A stretch of 64,000 bases of DNA from Neisseria brasiliensis (GTDB lineage Bacteria > Pseudomonadota > Gammaproteobacteria > Burkholderiales > Neisseriaceae), in NCBI RefSeq assembly GCF_009671065.1, contig NZ_CP046027.1:2480001-2544000 (forward strand), given 5' to 3'. Positions 26,224 to 34,395 of this stretch are shown here, piece by piece; the stretch's first letter is position 1; each line of letters opens with the position of its first letter. The notes under the pieces were generated by a model, which was not told the DNA's origin, searched no databases, and worked only from the letters and a program-made list of their open reading frames with translations. Made by a program: the position numbers and the translations under genes.

Positions 26224-26625
26224 CTATTGGATCCAGTTTTCCAGATACAGCCCCTCAACCCGTTCAAATTCCTTGGTATTATTGCTCACAAGTGGAACAT
26301 TCAAAGACAGGGCATGCGCTGCAATCAGAAGATCCAAACCGATAGGCGTGCCTTTACTCTGCAGGTGCTGACGTATACGTGCATAATGCCAAATGGCCGA
26401 CTCGTCAAAAGGCAAAACATCCAGTGGGACCAGAAATTTTTCCAATGCCGCCCTGTTTTTTAACGAACCTGATTTTTCTACCCCAAAAGCCAGCTCGCAT
26501 GCGGTAATACTGGAAACCGCAATCTCTCCAGGGTTGTATTCTTCAAATTTTTCAAATACATATTTTGGTTTTTGGTTGATGATGTAAATGCAGATGTTGG
26601 TATCAAGCAAATATTTGATCCTCAT
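26224..26625 (-). CDS. vapC: VapC-type PIN-domain toxin
   Basis: A 133-aa ribonuclease toxin. The acidic active-site residues are visible in YLLDTNICIYI (Asp8), SSITACELAFGVE (Glu near 45) and PIGLDLLIAAHAL (Asp near 97), with the closing motif NTKEFERVEGL. The ATG overlaps the vapB stop by 4 nt. It sits between traD and traH, probably stabilising the island. Confidence 0.93.
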   Translation of the reverse strand: MRIKYLLDTNICIYIINQKPKYVFEKFEEYNPGEIAVSSITACELAFGVEKSGSLKNRAALEKFLVPLDVLPFDESAIWHYARIRQHLQSKGTPIGLDLLIAAHALSLNVPLVSNNTKEFERVEGLYLENWIQ

Positions 26626-26852
26626 AGGATTTCTTCTCTCGACTGTTCGGGTTGAGCTTCCCGCTGCAAAACAAAATCCGACTCGAATTCCCCAACCGCC
26701 TCAGCCATGCTCTGCCAGCTTTTTTCCTTAGGGATGAGCAATACGCCTCCGGCAAAATGTTTGATAAAAACTTCCCGGCCGTCGAATTGGAAGGCCTTAG
26801 GGAGCCGGACTGCCTGGGAACGTCCGGTGGTGAATATTTTGGCTGTTTGCAT
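26622..26852 (-). CDS. vapB: VapB-type antitoxin
   Basis: A 76-aa AbrB/SpoVT-fold (SWIM) antitoxin: the N-terminal MQTAKIFTTGRSQAVRLPKAF is the DNA-binding motif of VapB proteins, and the C-terminal half should wrap the toxin. It lies directly before vapC with overlapping codons. It probably autoregulates the pair. Confidence 0.92.
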   Translation of the reverse strand: MQTAKIFTTGRSQAVRLPKAFQFDGREVFIKHFAGGVLLIPKEKSWQSMAEAVGEFESDFVLQREAQPEQSREEIL

Positions 26853-26944
26853 GATATTGCCCTTCCGTGAAAAGATATGTATCTATGAAATATACCACAC
26901 TTTCCCTGGCATCTGTCGTTCAAATAAATCCAAGTATCAAACTG

Positions 26945-26972
26945 TTGACATTAGAACAGTTTGGCGTAGAAT
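26945..26972 (+). promoter_or_regulatory. Predicted traH promoter
   Basis: TTGACA (26945-26950) and TAGAAT (26967-26972) with 16-nt spacing, about 90 nt before the traH ATG. Confidence 0.6.
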
Positions 26973-27014
26973 GGAATCTCCTTAATCTCAAGTCTTTGCA
27001 TAACTGATTTTCCT

Positions 27015-27042
27015 GGTTATAGCAAAGCATCTTGCTATAACC
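27015..27042 (+). promoter_or_regulatory. Leader hairpin upstream of traH
   Basis: GGTTATAGCAA and TTGCTATAACC form an 11-bp stem with a 6-nt loop, followed by GTTTCTTTT. It lies between the predicted promoter and the traH start, so it may act as an attenuator or terminator of read-through. Confidence 0.55.
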
Positions 27043-27064
27043 GTTTCTTTTCCCAGGGACGGTT

Positions 27065-28579
27065 ATGAAGATTCAATTTATCAAATCCCCAAAACTGCCG
27101 GCTAAATTGCTGGCTATTTGTCTTTCTGCTACAAAATATCTGGTCTTAAGCGTATCGCTGACTGTTCCGGTGCATACCCATGCCGGAATCGAAAGCGACA
27201 TGGCCAATATGTTCAACTCCATGGGAGCCGCCACCAATTACACCGAAGCAGGTGCCTTCCACGGACAAAGCGGCAGCCTCTATACCGGCGGCAGTTTCAG
27301 TGCCAGAGCGCCGGTATCGAATCTCAGTCTCGGCAATATTCAACTGCCATCAGTTAATGCCGGCTGCGGCGGCATCGACATCTTCGGCGGCTCGTTCTCT
27401 TTCGTCAGTAAAGAGGAGTTTATTCAGTTTACCCGCAACTTGGGTAACAATGCTGCCGGTGTCGCATTTGACTTGGCTTTAAAGGCGTTGGATCCGATGA
27501 TTCAGGATGCCATCAACGGCATTCGCGATCTGGCTCAGTCAGTCAATTCCCATAACATGAATTCCTGCCAAATGGCACAGAGCCTTGTCGGGGGTGTGAT
27601 GGGTGCTGTTGCAGAGAGCGCCAGTTCAAACTGTCAGGCAGCCGCCGTCAGCTCAGGCAGTGCAGATGATGCTTCAGATGCTTCATGGTTCTGTCGTTAC
27701 GGTAAGAATTTAGCCAGGGTCTCAAAACAGGCAGCAGGCACTAATTCGCCTCAAGATACCATCAGCTTCACAGGCGGCAATCTCACCTATGAGGCGATGA
27801 AAAAACATACGTCCGATATCAAAGATCTGGATTTAGGCAATTTTGATGCTATGGACTTTTATTACAGTATTGCCGGTACAGCTGTTTTCCCAACACCTAA
27901 AGAAGACGGTGAGGGTACGGTTAGTGCAGGCGTGCAATCGTTTGCCCCACGGATTACAGGCATCGGAGAGCTGCTCTCCGGCAAAGAAAATTCCGTCGAC
28001 AAGCAATATGTGACCGTCGATATGTGGACTTGTCGTGACGGCAGTGAACGTAAGAAAGAAATCTGTTCAGAAAAAAATAATGTTCAAATCAAATCCCTGC
28101 GCTATATCGTACGGGAACGCTTGAAAGCCATGCCTGCTAAAATTCGCAGCAATGCCAATTGGACAGAACAAGAAGTGAGAGAAGTATCCGTACTGGTGGC
28201 CAACAGCAGTCTGCCTATTTTACGCATGGCCGTGGCTGATGCTTTTCTCGGCACCAAGAATTTGGAAAAGACCGCCGTAACCGACACCATCGCCATCGAT
28301 GTGGCCGCAGGTATTCTTTCTTCAGCCGAACGCCACCTCCGCACAGCTGTCAGCCTGTACAGCAAGACGGACGAAGTCAGCGGTATAGAAGCGAAGAAGA
28401 TTATGGATAATTTAGCCGAGCTGCGCGGCAAGATTTATGCTGAACGCAATCATGCGCTTGCCAAAATCGAAATCGAACAAAGCATGATGTCTGCTATGGC
28501 ACAGTCCGACAGCCAATGGCGCAGCCAATTTGTCGATTCTGGCCGTAGTATGGCATTTGACCAAATGAATCGCTTGTAA
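27065..28579 (+). CDS. traH: Conjugative pilus assembly protein TraH
   Basis: A periplasmic component of F/SXT-type type IV secretion, needed for pilus assembly. At 504 aa it has a signal peptide (hydrophobic about 14-36, cleavage near THAG). The conserved TraH block includes AGAFHGQSGSLYTGGSF, NIQLPSVNAGCGGIDIFGGSFSFV and SHNMNSCQMAQSLVGG with characteristic cysteines. The C terminus is helical. It is followed 11 nt later by traG, with which it works in mating-pair stabilisation. Confidence 0.92.
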   Translation: MKIQFIKSPKLPAKLLAICLSATKYLVLSVSLTVPVHTHAGIESDMANMFNSMGAATNYTEAGAFHGQSGSLYTGGSFSARAPVSNLSLGNIQLPSVNAGCGGIDIFGGSFSFVSKEEFIQFTRNLGNNAAGVAFDLALKALDPMIQDAINGIRDLAQSVNSHNMNSCQMAQSLVGGVMGAVAESASSNCQAAAVSSGSADDASDASWFCRYGKNLARVSKQAAGTNSPQDTISFTGGNLTYEAMKKHTSDIKDLDLGNFDAMDFYYSIAGTAVFPTPKEDGEGTVSAGVQSFAPRITGIGELLSGKENSVDKQYVTVDMWTCRDGSERKKEICSEKNNVQIKSLRYIVRERLKAMPAKIRSNANWTEQEVREVSVLVANSSLPILRMAVADAFLGTKNLEKTAVTDTIAIDVAAGILSSAERHLRTAVSLYSKTDEVSGIEAKKIMDNLAELRGKIYAERNHALAKIEIEQSMMSAMAQSDSQWRSQFVDSGRSMAFDQMNRL

Positions 28580-28590
28580 TAGGGGGAGCC

Positions 28591-31500
28591 ATGGCAGTCG
28601 AATATTTTACTTTTGCGGGAAACGGCGAGGCGGTTCAAGGTGTATTTAATGCAGTAGCCACACTTTCCTCTTCCAATACCATGACTGGTGCACTCCAAGC
28701 CGCTGCACTTTTCGGTTTTTTGGTTACCTTGTTTGTGGCCGTCTATAAAATCGACCTCAAAGACAACTTTGTCTACCTCTTTGTGATTGCCGGTGTGTGG
28801 ATGGGCATGATGGTACCCAAAACCACTGTACTGATTACCGAAACCGCCGGTCACGGTTTTACCGGCCGCCAATATACCGTCGGCAACGTCCCCATCGGTT
28901 TGGCCTATTCGGCCAATATGGTCAGCACCTTTGGTCATCATCTGACCCGCAGGGCAGAGCAAATCTACAATATACCCAACGAACTTAACTACAGCCAAAC
29001 CGGTGTCTTGTTCGGTGCGCGGCTGATTGAACAGATTCGGGACGTGTCTATTCCTGATGCAACATTAACGCAGGACTGGGCATTGTTTATGAACCAGTGT
29101 TCGTTTTTCGATTTGAACCTGTACCATTTCTATACGGTTGAAGATTTGCGCGACAGTGCGGACATCCTGGCGACTTTAGGTAACACCAACCGTGCCATGT
29201 TTACCAATGTGTCAAAATTAAAAAGTGGTGCCAATGTCGGCGGGAACTTTGCCAACAGCCGCTTGCAGTATGAGGGCGGCAGCACTTCGATGACTTGCGA
29301 CAAAGCCTATCAACTGCTCAAAGCACGGACTGAATTCTACTCACAAGGTTATTTGCCTAATTACGTTGCAGATAAAGTATTTGCCGGATTAGGTACATCA
29401 ACCGCACCCAATAAAGCTACTGCATTGGCCACACTCGGTAACAATTCATTCCAATACCTGCTCAACAATGCCCGTGTCGATACCTTGAAAAACATCGAGC
29501 AGTCAGCCATGGTGGAAATCATCCGTCAAAGCACGATAATCAACGGTCAGCGCAACAACCATGCTGCCCGTGTTCAGGAAGTGTTTGCCTTTACCCAGGC
29601 ACGTAACCAGTATATTACCGCCCAAAAAACCGGCGGACTTATGGCGAGCAAAAACCTGCCGGTGGTGCGCTCTGTGGCCGAAGCGGTACTGATTGGGATT
29701 TTTCCGTTTGTGGTGATTTTGGCACTTCTGGCCGGGATTGCGGCATTCAAGTTGATCATGTTCTATGTGATGGCACTGTTTTGGATTCAGTTGTGGGCAC
29801 CGGTGGCCAGTATCATCAATTTTGTGCTGACCATTCATACACGCCGTCTGTTTAATGCCGAAACAGCCGTCGGCATGATTACCCCTGGCTCCGGCGATGG
29901 CCTGTTGATGGCTGCGGCTGATGCCCAAGCAGCGGCGGCTGGTGCAATGTGGCTGGTTCCAGTTATTTCCGGCGCATTGGTTATGGGCGGACGCACCTTG
30001 CTGGGCGCACTGACCGGCATGGCCACTGCGGCGAAGTCCGGTGCGGAATCGGCCGGTTCACAAGCAGGTACGGGCAATTTTGCCGCCGGCAATATGAATT
30101 ACAACAATGCCAACGCCAATAAATACTCACTCAACCCGGTATATACCGATCCGCAGATGACGACCGCGCATTCGGCGGCCGGTACCTCTTGGATGAATGC
30201 AGCCAGCGGAACCAGCCGCTATCAGGCACGCAACAGCAGTTTGGCCGTATCGTCACAATCGCAAATCAGCGAATCGGAAAACTACGGCCGCATGGCTGAC
30301 CGCGCAGAAACAGCGGCCAGACAACATCAGGCGGCCTATCAGGAAAGCATGGCTTTGGGGCAGGCGCAAACCTTGGCTTGGGCCGGGAAACACAGCTTTG
30401 GACAGAGTGCGGATTCGGGTTACGGTATGGGCTTGGATGCGGCGCAATCTCAGAAAATGTCGTGGACTCAGGAGCAGGCTCAGAACCTTGCCCAGAAGCA
30501 TTCTTATTCAAATTCCTCAGCTATCCAATCTGCTTTAACCGCAAGTTTAGGGATTGGAATGGATTCACAACAGCTAGACAAATTGACAGGATCTATGTCA
30601 AAAGGCATGAAAGGTCTAGATCAATTAGGCCGCCAATCTGGAGTTGAAGCCTCTATTGCACGCATAATATCCAATACGTTGAAAGGTAATGTTCAAGGGG
30701 GATGGAAAGGAGACGCTATTAACAAAGACGCTCTCGTTGCAGACATCGGTAAATCAATCTCTGCTGGTCACAAGGAAGGCATTACCTTCGACAGCAGCTT
30801 TACCGACAAAGTCAGCAGCTCTGCGGCCTATAAAAACTCACTGTCCTCCGGAGACGAACTGGCGCAAGGCGCAAGTGCCAGCATACAGCGTGCGCAGCAG
30901 GCCAGCCGTTCGGCTACCGACAGCTTCAACGAGGCTCAAAGCTACCGTGAGCAGGCTCAGCGCACTTACGGCAACGGTAAAACCGTCACCTACGACAATA
31001 CTAACGACCTGATTGCGAATAATCCGGATCTGACCCTGTCTCAGCTAAACAGCGGTGAGGGTAATACCTTTCAGACGGCCATCTCTACGGCCGACCGTCG
31101 CAGCGCTCAGATGGATGTCGCCGCACAAACGGCAGGCTGGAAATCGGATGGCGGACTCACCCCTGATAGCCGTCCGCAGAACACAGTTGATTCTTCGTAT
31201 CAGAGCAATGTTGCTTCGGTGGCCGGTGCCTCCCAGGCCGCATTTGAGGGCGTGCGCGAGCGTGCCGCCCGCAGCGGGATTCGCGCGGATTCGGTGGATG
31301 CGGCCATCAGCAAACGCGGCCTCGACTATGAGCAGGATTTCAATCAAGCCAGAAGTGGTGTCGACAGCGATGTGGCTCAAAGCGGTCATCGCTATGACAG
31401 CCGTGTCGATGATTTGGCCAATCGGGCACGAAAAGCGGACGAAAACAGCAATGGCATGATGATGGAGCTGAATTCTCATGTTTTGCCGTGGAATGCCGGT

Positions 31501-31665
31501 GGTGAGCGGCGTGAACAGGTGATGCAGGATGTCCGCGATGGTAAAGGCCCTCTCGGTTCCGGTGCCAATCAAACCGAAGCTCATTTGGGCAGAAACCCGA
31601 ATCTGGCCAATGATCTGAAACAGCGCCCGGGCAGCGGATCCCGCACCTTCCGCCCAAAGCAGTAG
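28591..31665 (+). CDS. traG: Mating-pair stabilisation protein TraG
   Basis: A 1024-aa inner-membrane protein. The TraG N domain with membrane segments (about 30-52, 58-78, 365-400, 405-425, 460-480) starts MAVEYFTFAGNGEAVQGVFNA. The long C-terminal part is soluble, repetitive and rich in Ala, Ser and Gln, as in F TraG, where it acts in pilus assembly, mating-pair stability and entry exclusion. AGGGGGAG lies 7 nt before ATG. The last codons, CGC CCA AAG CAG TAG, contain a slippery heptamer, and the -1 frame is open into an M23 peptidase domain. Confidence 0.92.
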   Translation: MAVEYFTFAGNGEAVQGVFNAVATLSSSNTMTGALQAAALFGFLVTLFVAVYKIDLKDNFVYLFVIAGVWMGMMVPKTTVLITETAGHGFTGRQYTVGNVPIGLAYSANMVSTFGHHLTRRAEQIYNIPNELNYSQTGVLFGARLIEQIRDVSIPDATLTQDWALFMNQCSFFDLNLYHFYTVEDLRDSADILATLGNTNRAMFTNVSKLKSGANVGGNFANSRLQYEGGSTSMTCDKAYQLLKARTEFYSQGYLPNYVADKVFAGLGTSTAPNKATALATLGNNSFQYLLNNARVDTLKNIEQSAMVEIIRQSTIINGQRNNHAARVQEVFAFTQARNQYITAQKTGGLMASKNLPVVRSVAEAVLIGIFPFVVILALLAGIAAFKLIMFYVMALFWIQLWAPVASIINFVLTIHTRRLFNAETAVGMITPGSGDGLLMAAADAQAAAAGAMWLVPVISGALVMGGRTLLGALTGMATAAKSGAESAGSQAGTGNFAAGNMNYNNANANKYSLNPVYTDPQMTTAHSAAGTSWMNAASGTSRYQARNSSLAVSSQSQISESENYGRMADRAETAARQHQAAYQESMALGQAQTLAWAGKHSFGQSADSGYGMGLDAAQSQKMSWTQEQAQNLAQKHSYSNSSAIQSALTASLGIGMDSQQLDKLTGSMSKGMKGLDQLGRQSGVEASIARIISNTLKGNVQGGWKGDAINKDALVADIGKSISAGHKEGITFDSSFTDKVSSSAAYKNSLSSGDELAQGASASIQRAQQASRSATDSFNEAQSYREQAQRTYGNGKTVTYDNTNDLIANNPDLTLSQLNSGEGNTFQTAISTADRRSAQMDVAAQTAGWKSDGGLTPDSRPQNTVDSSYQSNVASVAGASQAAFEGVRERAARSGIRADSVDAAISKRGLDYEQDFNQARSGVDSDVAQSGHRYDSRVDDLANRARKADENSNGMMMELNSHVLPWNAGGERREQVMQDVRDGKGPLGSGANQTEAHLGRNPNLANDLKQRPGSGSRTFRPKQ

Positions 31666-31688
31666 CCCCGACCGATGGTTATCGGGGC
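31653..31688 (+). promoter_or_regulatory. Candidate -1 ribosomal frameshift signal
   Basis: The heptamer C CCA AAG (31653-31659) is in the correct phase with traG (X XXY YYZ). After a 5-nt spacer, GCCCCGA (31665-31671) pairs perfectly with TCGGGGC (31682-31688) around a 10-nt loop. The traG stop UAG lies between. The structure lacks a U tract, so it is not a terminator. Confidence 0.55.
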
Positions 31689-32180
31689 AACGGGGCAAAA
31701 TCATACGGCAGCGGCAAAGAAACGCTGGGGCCGCTTTTACCCGGTGCGCATACGATTATCAGTCCGTTTGGTAAGCGGGTGCATCCGATTTTAAAAACAG
31801 TGAAAGAACATAAAGGTGAAGATTATCGCGGTACTGTCGGCACACCATTATTAGCACCTTTTAGCGGTCGGGTCGTGGAGAGTCGTTACCAGGCAAAAAC
31901 TGTAATTCGAAACGGTCGTAAAGTAACTGTAGGATGGGGGCATACTGTAGTGATCCAAGCTTCAAATGGGGTTCGCTATCGTGCTTCTCATATGAAGGGA
32001 GCCAGCCCTTTACGATATGGTGACTCTGTTGCTAAAGGTCAAAAGATTGGCCAACTTGGTGCCAGTGGCGGCGTGACAGGACCACATCTGGATGCCATGC
32101 TTTACACGCCGTCAGGTAATGTGCTTCCGGTCAGTGCGTGGCGTGGTAAAACGTTAAATGAAATTGCAAGATCTAAATAG
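31659..32180 (+). CDS. M23 peptidase-like domain in the -1 frame of traG
   Basis: An open frame of 173 codons from the slippery site. It has no ATG; the first possible initiator is a GTG at 31779, inside the conserved ISPFGKRVHPI. Domain features match M23 endopeptidases: EHKGEDYRG (zinc His and Asp), YRASHMKG, and KGQKIGQLGASGGVTGPHLDAML. The final HxH motif reads HLD, so one expected histidine is replaced by aspartate. Frameshifting would give a 1196-residue TraG-M23 protein able to act on peptidoglycan near the channel. Alternatively it is a fused gene broken by a mutation. Confidence 0.65.
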   Translation, partial: AVAPTDGYRGNGAKSYGSGKETLGPLLPGAHTIISPFGKRVHPILKTVKEHKGEDYRGTVGTPLLAPFSGRVVESRYQAKTVIRNGRKVTVGWGHTVVIQASNGVRYRASHMKGASPLRYGDSVAKGQKIGQLGASGGVTGPHLDAMLYTPSGNVLPVSAWRGKTLNEIARSK

Positions 32181-32192
32181 AAAGGAAGTAGA

Positions 32193-32360
32193 ATGAGTAT
32201 TGCCCATATCATTATTGAAATCGAAGAGTCAGATGATTTAAGCGACTGCGCTGTCCGCCTGAGTTTCAGCGGCGGTACCGAGCTTCAGAGCGAGGAGGGG
32301 AAGACAGCGTTTTACAAGAGCTTGGCTGCGGTCGAACAGGCTTTGGAAAGCTCCGAATAA
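32193..32360 (+). CDS. Small hypothetical protein
   Basis: A 55-codon ORF starting MSIAHIIIEIEE with a strong AAAGGAAG upstream, 12 nt after the peptidase stop. It is acidic, with beta-like N-terminal residues and a helical C terminus (KTAFYKSLAAVEQALESSE). Cotranscription with traG is likely. No family was recognised. A terminator follows directly. Confidence 0.65.
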   Translation: MSIAHIIIEIEESDDLSDCAVRLSFSGGTELQSEEGKTAFYKSLAAVEQALESSE

Positions 32361-32361
32361 A

Positions 32362-32388
32362 TTAAAGGCAGCTTTTAGCTGCCTTTAA
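32362..32388. terminator. Bidirectional terminator
   Basis: A 12-bp stem TTAAAGGCAGCT/AGCTGCCTTTAA with a TTT loop between convergent genes. Confidence 0.85.
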
Positions 32389-32389
32389 T

Positions 32390-32860
32390 TTATTCATTGT
32401 TAACAGAGTACCACATATTGCAAGGGTCATCATATAAGTGAAGATCGAGTGAATCATCGACTTTGTGCTCATTTTGTTCTTGTTCCTCAAAAAATTCATC
32501 CCATTGAAAAATATTGGATTTATTCGCATCATCATCAGTATCAAACCAAATATTTCCGGGGCGGTGGGAAAATGCCGGATCGTGAACAAAATCCCATTGT
32601 TCCTCCCATGTGTATGCTTCTTGGTTTGAGACAGGTGTGCCGGTAAAAGTAGGCATAAAAAATTTATGGCGAGTAGCAGGGGCAGGCCAAACAGCCCAGC
32701 ACACCGCAGTCAGCAATGGTGCGAACAGCACACCAACACCCCAGTTGGTGTCGTCGGTAAACGCAGCCCAGGAAACATCCTTACCCGCCACCATGGAGAG
32801 CAGGGTGGCGATGCCGAACATCACAACGAGTATGGCGGTCCATTTGATGAATTTTTTCAT
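32390..32860 (-). CDS. Two-helix membrane protein with acidic tail
   Basis: A 156-aa protein with two N-terminal membrane helices (about 5-25 and 41-58), then a soluble, acidic C-terminal domain rich in Trp, Asp and Glu (FDTDDDANKSNIFQWDEFFEEQEQNEHK). No family was recognised. AAAGGAGA precedes the ATG. It is convergent with the traG operon and may belong to the conjugative island. Confidence 0.6.
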   Translation of the reverse strand: MKKFIKWTAILVVMFGIATLLSMVAGKDVSWAAFTDDTNWGVGVLFAPLLTAVCWAVWPAPATRHKFFMPTFTGTPVSNQEAYTWEEQWDFVHDPAFSHRPGNIWFDTDDDANKSNIFQWDEFFEEQEQNEHKVDDSLDLHLYDDPCNMWYSVNNE

Positions 32861-32982
32861 GATGTCTCCTTTCGCTCTATTTTCGCCTAGTTGAGTCTGC
32901 CGACAAACAGTATATTCAGTATTTTACGGACAATCCCAGCCAGTTTGGGTCGGGTTTCCAAAAAATCTGCAACCGGCGGAGA

Positions 32983-33375
32983 TTAGCGGTAGTATAAGTT
33001 AACGAATTTTCTGCCGTAGCGGGAAGTCAGCAGCTTTTCATCACGGAAACGGCGTAACACCAAAACTTCGGGGGCATCGTAGCTGCCATATACTGCAGTG
33101 GCGATAAAACAGCCGGATTTTTTGACAGTCGAGTGGTTTGAAGTAATGTTGATGTTTTGATAGTTCCTCCTATCTTTGTCTGAATAGGGTGCTTTTTGCA
33201 GCAGTTTGACTTCTTTAGCCACTTCACCACGGGCGTTTTGAGTAGGAGTGAATTCTACAATATCGCCGCTGCGGATAGGCAAATCATCCAAACGGTAAAA
33301 ATATTCTTCACCATCATCGCCGATAATGTAGCCGCTACCTTTATTGGCGTTGAACCATTTTACTTTGCCTTTCAT
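32983..33375 (-). CDS. Cold-shock-domain protein with CFI-box tail
   Basis: A 130-aa protein. Residues 1-60 form a short cold-shock-like OB fold (MKGKVKWFNANKGSGYIIGDD) for nucleic acid binding. The C-terminal part contains CFIATAVYGSYDAPEVLVLRRFRDEKL, the CFIATAAYGS-type motif found in many uncharacterised proteins. The start is set by AAGGAGA; the frame is open upstream into yhaV. Chemistry of the cysteine motif is unknown. Confidence 0.75.
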   Translation of the reverse strand: MKGKVKWFNANKGSGYIIGDDGEEYFYRLDDLPIRSGDIVEFTPTQNARGEVAKEVKLLQKAPYSDKDRRNYQNINITSNHSTVKKSGCFIATAVYGSYDAPEVLVLRRFRDEKLLTSRYGRKFVNLYYR

Positions 33376-33416
33376 TGCACTATTCTCCTTAATTGACGTA
33401 AGCCCCCTCGGATACG

Positions 33417-33863
33417 CTATTTCACTGTTTCGTTCAATAATGCCTGCCAATCTGATGGTGGATTGCCACTTTCGAGCATTTTTTTAAATACCGCATAAGC
33501 ATCATTTTTGCTGCCGTAGGTCCGTTTCGTATCCGAATCGTTTATCCAGGCAAGAATAATGATTTTACTGGTCGAGTCGTATCGGAAGAATAACCTGTAC
33601 CTTCCCATAATCTTTGCCCGCCGCCAATGCTTATATTCACTACCCATAGTCTGACCCAGACGGTATTTTTTATTGTCGGGCGCTTGAGCAATGGCATCTA
33701 TTTCATCAAGTATCCGCTTCAGAAGCTTTGCTTCATCTGATTTTTCGGTTTTTCCAGCCTTTTTTTGGCTCTCTACTTGCTCAGCAAGGGCTTCCATCTG
33801 CTGAATAAAACACTCGTGTTCATAAATGGCATAGCCATTTATTTTCATCTGCTCGTCAGGCAT
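33417..33863 (-). CDS. yhaV: YhaV-type ribonuclease toxin
   Basis: A 148-aa RelE-superfamily toxin of the PrlF-YhaV pair. Family blocks include HECFIQQMEALAEQVE, YRLGQTMGSEYKHWRRAKIMGRYRLFFRYDS, and IILAWINDSDTKRTYGSKNDAYAVFKKML. The length is near that of E. coli YhaV. It starts 17 nt after the antitoxin stop. Confidence 0.93.
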   Translation of the reverse strand: MPDEQMKINGYAIYEHECFIQQMEALAEQVESQKKAGKTEKSDEAKLLKRILDEIDAIAQAPDNKKYRLGQTMGSEYKHWRRAKIMGRYRLFFRYDSTSKIIILAWINDSDTKRTYGSKNDAYAVFKKMLESGNPPSDWQALLNETVK

Positions 33864-33880
33864 CTTGTTCCTCTATTACG

Positions 33881-34177
33881 TTAATCTCCGGCCAGTTGAC
33901 GATAGCGGGCATAACGGGAAGAGGAAGCAGGACGAATCGATTCGGGGGCATCTTGCATGGATTGCTCCAAAAAGCTCAGAAATTTATGGACAACAGGGTC
34001 GTTGTCACATTCTTCTTCATCAATCACGTCTTTTTCAAGCAGCACCTGACCGCCTTCCAATACTGAAAAACGGAGCTTGTCCTGCTTCTCCAATCCCAAT
34101 GCTTTGCGCACTGATTCCGGAATGGTTGTTTGGTTTTTACTGGTCATGGTTGACACAGCATTCAAGATAATGTTCAT
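33881..34177 (-). CDS. prlF: PrlF-type antitoxin
   Basis: A 98-aa antitoxin with an AbrB-like swapped-hairpin domain (STMTSKNQTTIPESVRKALGL) and a C-terminal toxin-binding region rich in acidic residues. The start MNIILNAV has GGGAGTAG upstream; the internal MTSKNQ is an alternative. It precedes yhaV in one unit and probably represses it. Confidence 0.9.
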   Translation of the reverse strand: MNIILNAVSTMTSKNQTTIPESVRKALGLEKQDKLRFSVLEGGQVLLEKDVIDEEECDNDPVVHKFLSFLEQSMQDAPESIRPASSSRYARYRQLAGD

Positions 34178-34395
34178 ATTAATTTCTACTCCCTGCCTAT
34201 AACATAACGCTTCACAATATCAACTCATGGTGTGAATGCGCCTTTACAATCGGCATCAGGGATTCAGATATCCTGATAAATGAAAGATAATGTTAGCAAC
34301 ACACTATTGCTAATGCTTATTGTAAGGAAATCCCCTTACCTTGTCAAGAGCATGATTTTGAAAAGAGCAATTATGTGAGCTTACAAAAAAACTGA
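34178..34395. promoter_or_regulatory. prlF-yhaV promoter region
   Basis: AT-rich noncoding DNA. TTAGCAA (34293-34299) and TTGCTAA (34307-34313) form a spaced palindrome that could be an antitoxin operator. No gene was seen. Confidence 0.4.

Noticed and set aside
31779..32180. Independent M23 gene starting at the GTG codon.
   Set aside because: That start would cut off ISPFGKR, part of the conserved domain, and has no ribosome site. Upstream in-frame homology argues for a fused or frameshifted product.
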